Positions 13,196 to 15,103 of a stretch of DNA of 15,103 nt are shown in pieces. The notes under the pieces were generated by a model. That model saw only the letters and a program-made list of their open reading frames with translations. It was not told the origin of the DNA and searched no databases. The stretch is from contig CALBOJ010000020.1 of NCBI GenBank assembly GCA_937896835.1, positions 1 through 15,103 of the forward strand, given 5' to 3'. The translations under genes were made by a program, and so were the position numbers. Each line of letters begins with the position of its first letter. The stretch's first letter is position 1. This DNA comes from an uncultured Collinsella sp. (GTDB taxonomy: Bacteria > Actinomycetota > Coriobacteriia > Coriobacteriales > Coriobacteriaceae).

Positions 13196-14374
13196 ATGAC
13201 CGCAGGTCAAAACCGCATACCCGTGAATCTTGACTATGCCGCCTCGACGCCCATGCGCGCCGAGGCGCTCCTTGCGCAGCGCGAGTACGATGACAGCGAG
13301 CTTGCCGGCGTCAACCCCAACTCGCTGCATTCGCTCGGCCGCAAGGCTGCCGCGCGTCTGGAGGTTGCACGTCGCGAGATCGCCCATAGCTTTGGCGCAC
13401 GCGTCCGCCCGTCCGAGATTGTTCTGACCAACGGCGGCACCGAAGCCAACCAGCTGGCGCTGCTCGGTCTTGCCGAGGGCGCTCGTCAGCGCGATCGCAA
13501 GCGTAACCGCGTGATCGCATCTGCCATCGAGCACGATTCGATTCTGGACAACCTGCCGCTGCTGCGTGCCGCCGGCTTTACCGTCGACCTGGTGCAGCCC
13601 TGCCGCGCGGGCTACATTGAGCCTGCCACGCTTGTCGAGCTGCTAGGCGACGACGTGGCGCTCGTGAGCATCATGGTTGCCAACAACGAGACCGGCGTGG
13701 TGCAGCCCATCCGCGAGCTTGCCGCGGCCGCGCATACCGTGGGCGCCCTGTTCCACACCGATGCCATCCAGGGCTACTTGCATATTCCGCTCGATGTCAC
13801 CGAACTGGGCGTCGATGCCATGTCCGTTGCCGCGCATAAGATCGGTGGTCCCGTGGCATCCGGCGCGCTCTACCTTAAGAACCGCGCGCCGCTGCGCCCC
13901 CGCATCTTTGGCGGCGGACAGGAAGCCGGACGTCGCGCCGGCACGCAGGACCTGCGCACGCAGCTGGCTTTTGCCGCTGCCGCTTCCGCGCTTTTGCCGA
14001 ATGTTGCCCAGGAGCGCACAACGCTGCAGGCCTTATCCGACAAGCTCTACGCCACGCTTACGGCTCATCCGCGTATTCATGCCACGATGGGCGACTACGC
14101 ACAGGCCGATCGCCTGCCGGGCATGGTGTCGATCTACGTTGACGGCATGGACTCTGAGGAGCTCATCGTCAAGCTCGACGCCGCCGGCTTTGAGGTTTCG
14201 GCCGGCTCGGCGTGCTCGAGCGGCAGCATGGACCCCAGCCACGTGCTCAGCGCCATGGGCATCGGTCGCGAACAGGCGCTGGGCGCACTGCGCATTTCCT
14301 TCGATGACCGCGTGGATCCGAGCGATCTGGACGACTTTGCAAGTGTGCTGCTCTCGATTGTAGGTGCCGCATGA
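13196..14374 (+). CDS. Cysteine desulfurase, NifS/IscS-like (class V aminotransferase)
   Basis: PLP enzyme that removes sulfur from cysteine to give alanine and an enzyme persulfide, feeding iron-sulfur cluster or tRNA-thiolation pathways. Visible signatures are NLDYAASTPM (N-terminus), TNGGTEANQLAL, ANNETGVVQPI, HTDAIQGY, the PLP lysine K215 in SVAAHKIGGP, and the catalytic cysteine C340 in SAGSACSSGSMDPSH. The GGGQE loop reads EAGRRAGTQD, where homologues usually have ERG, so A244 replaces a normally conserved arginine. The length of 392 residues is right for IscS/NifS. The stop of rpe lies between AGGAGG (13179-13184) and this ATG, 11 bases apart. No iscU, nifU or mnmA neighbour is seen. 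Whether it serves Fe-S assembly generally or a specific partner is open. Confidence 0.93.
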   Translation: MTAGQNRIPVNLDYAASTPMRAEALLAQREYDDSELAGVNPNSLHSLGRKAAARLEVARREIAHSFGARVRPSEIVLTNGGTEANQLALLGLAEGARQRDRKRNRVIASAIEHDSILDNLPLLRAAGFTVDLVQPCRAGYIEPATLVELLGDDVALVSIMVANNETGVVQPIRELAAAAHTVGALFHTDAIQGYLHIPLDVTELGVDAMSVAAHKIGGPVASGALYLKNRAPLRPRIFGGGQEAGRRAGTQDLRTQLAFAAAASALLPNVAQERTTLQALSDKLYATLTAHPRIHATMGDYAQADRLPGMVSIYVDGMDSEELIVKLDAAGFEVSAGSACSSGSMDPSHVLSAMGIGREQALGALRISFDDRVDPSDLDDFASVLLSIVGAA

Positions 14375-15103
14375 TCGTCTCCGAGCTTGAACGTGCGCTG
14401 CTGGCGCGCTACCCCAAGGCGGACGCCGAGGGTTGGGATCATGTTGGTTTATCTGTGGGAGATCCCGCTGCCGAGATCACCGGTGTTGCCTGCGCACTCG
14501 ACGCGACCGAGGATAACGTGCACCGTGCTCTCGAGGCTGGCGCCAACGTGCTGCTGACGCATCATCCCATCTATATCAAGGCGCCCGAGGCCTTTTGCCC
14601 GCCCAGCGCGACGCGTCCCCAGTGCAGTGCGGCGCTGTACGAGGCAGCTCGTTGCGGCGTGAGCATCATCTCGCTTCACACCAACCTGGACCGCTCGCAC
14701 GAAGCGCGCGTTCGCCTGAGTGAGCTGCTGGGCGCTGAGCCCATGAGCTCGTTGGAGCATGTGGACGACCCCGAGGCCTGCGGCCTGGGCGCGTTAGCAA
14801 CGCTCAACGAACCGCGCACGCTGCGCGACCTTGCCACGCGCGCCGCCACGGCGTTTGGCAGCGACCCCCGTGTTTGGGGCGAGGCCGATTACCCGTGCCG
14901 GACCGTTGCCATTCTGGGCGGCTCCCTGGGTGACTTTGGAGAGCTTGCCATTGCCGCCGGTGCGGATGTTGTCGTGACGGGCGAGGCGGGCTACCACGTG
15001 GCGCAAGACCTTGCCTTGCGCGGGCTGCCAGTGGTTTTGCTCGGCCATGACCGCTCCGAGGAGCCGTTCGTTGATATATTGATGAACTCTGCAGTTGACG
15101 CCG
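14371..15103 (+). CDS. Nif3-like dinuclear metal-centre protein (DUF34), cut by window edge
   Basis: N-terminal 244 codons of a gene that runs off the right end. It begins at an ATG overlapping the desulfurase stop (ATGA, 4 bases), so the pair is co-translated. Family signatures are WDHVGLSVG, LLTHHPIY (H64, H65), SLHTNLD (H103, D107) and GHDRSE (H226, E230), which match the metal ligands of E. coli YbgI-type proteins. The 119-residue spacing between D107 and H226 indicates the short form without the extra inserted domain of Bacillus YqfO. The family is annotated variously as Nif3-like, DUF34 or GTP cyclohydrolase I type 2; its true role is not settled, so I give no symbol. Only a few tens of residues should be missing. 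Confidence 0.93.
   Translation, partial: MIVSELERALLARYPKADAEGWDHVGLSVGDPAAEITGVACALDATEDNVHRALEAGANVLLTHHPIYIKAPEAFCPPSATRPQCSAALYEAARCGVSIISLHTNLDRSHEARVRLSELLGAEPMSSLEHVDDPEACGLGALATLNEPRTLRDLATRAATAFGSDPRVWGEADYPCRTVAILGGSLGDFGELAIAAGADVVVTGEAGYHVAQDLALRGLPVVLLGHDRSEEPFVDILMNSAVDA

Noticed and set aside
1..15103. A mobile element, phage, toxin-antitoxin, CRISPR or defence system
   Set aside because: Every supported gene is a housekeeping or conserved unknown gene on one strand, and I saw no transposase, integrase, repeat array, terminal repeats or clear compositional break.

Overview
The window is a dense, GC-rich stretch of bacterial chromosome. All sixteen genes I can support lie on the + strand. 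No gap is longer than 84 bases, and neighbours often abut or overlap (8 bases at der/plsY, 4 at the cysteine desulfurase/Nif3 junction, 14 at the first junction). GC content, codon usage and gene order suggest a gut actinobacterium of the class Coriobacteriia, probably Collinsella-like. That placement is inference from composition, gene order and remembered protein similarity, not a database result. I see no mobile element, CRISPR array, tRNA/rRNA gene, phage gene or sign of recent transfer.

Layout. (1) 31-3040: an ABC-F translation factor with a C-terminal coiled coil, a 98-residue unrecognised membrane protein starting at a GTG inside the ABC-F gene, and an M50 (site-2-protease-like) membrane metalloprotease. 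(2) 3041-3124: the longest gap, with two hairpin-forming inverted repeats, a possible weak promoter and a near-perfect Shine-Dalgarno. (3) 3125-5629: scpA, scpB and an RluB-type pseudouridine synthase. (4) 5630-5695: a C-rich, G-poor spacer. (5) 5696-11482: cmk, plsC, ispH, a PDZ/radical-SAM DUF512 gene, der and plsY, tightly packed. (6) 11492-15103: gpsA, rpe, a NifS/IscS-like cysteine desulfurase and a Nif3/DUF34 gene cut by the right edge.

How the genes fit together. Most are housekeeping: chromosome segregation (ScpA/ScpB), ribosome function (ABC-F, RluB, Der), CMP/dCMP phosphorylation (Cmk), isoprenoid synthesis (IspH) and the pentose phosphate pathway (Rpe). Three genes cover the start of glycerophospholipid synthesis: GpsA makes glycerol-3-phosphate, PlsY acylates it and PlsC adds the second acyl chain. 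IspH and the DUF512 protein carry iron-sulfur ligand cysteines, and the downstream cysteine desulfurase could supply their sulfur. The order scpA-scpB-rluB-cmk-der is the familiar actinobacterial one, here with plsC-ispH-DUF512 inserted before der and plsY-gpsA after it, which resembles Clostridia.

I did not find a clearly new system. The points most worth a second look are the unknown membrane protein coupled to the M50 protease, the structured scpAB leader, the DUF512 protein, the HX4E (not HX4D) motif in PlsC, and the hybrid gene order.
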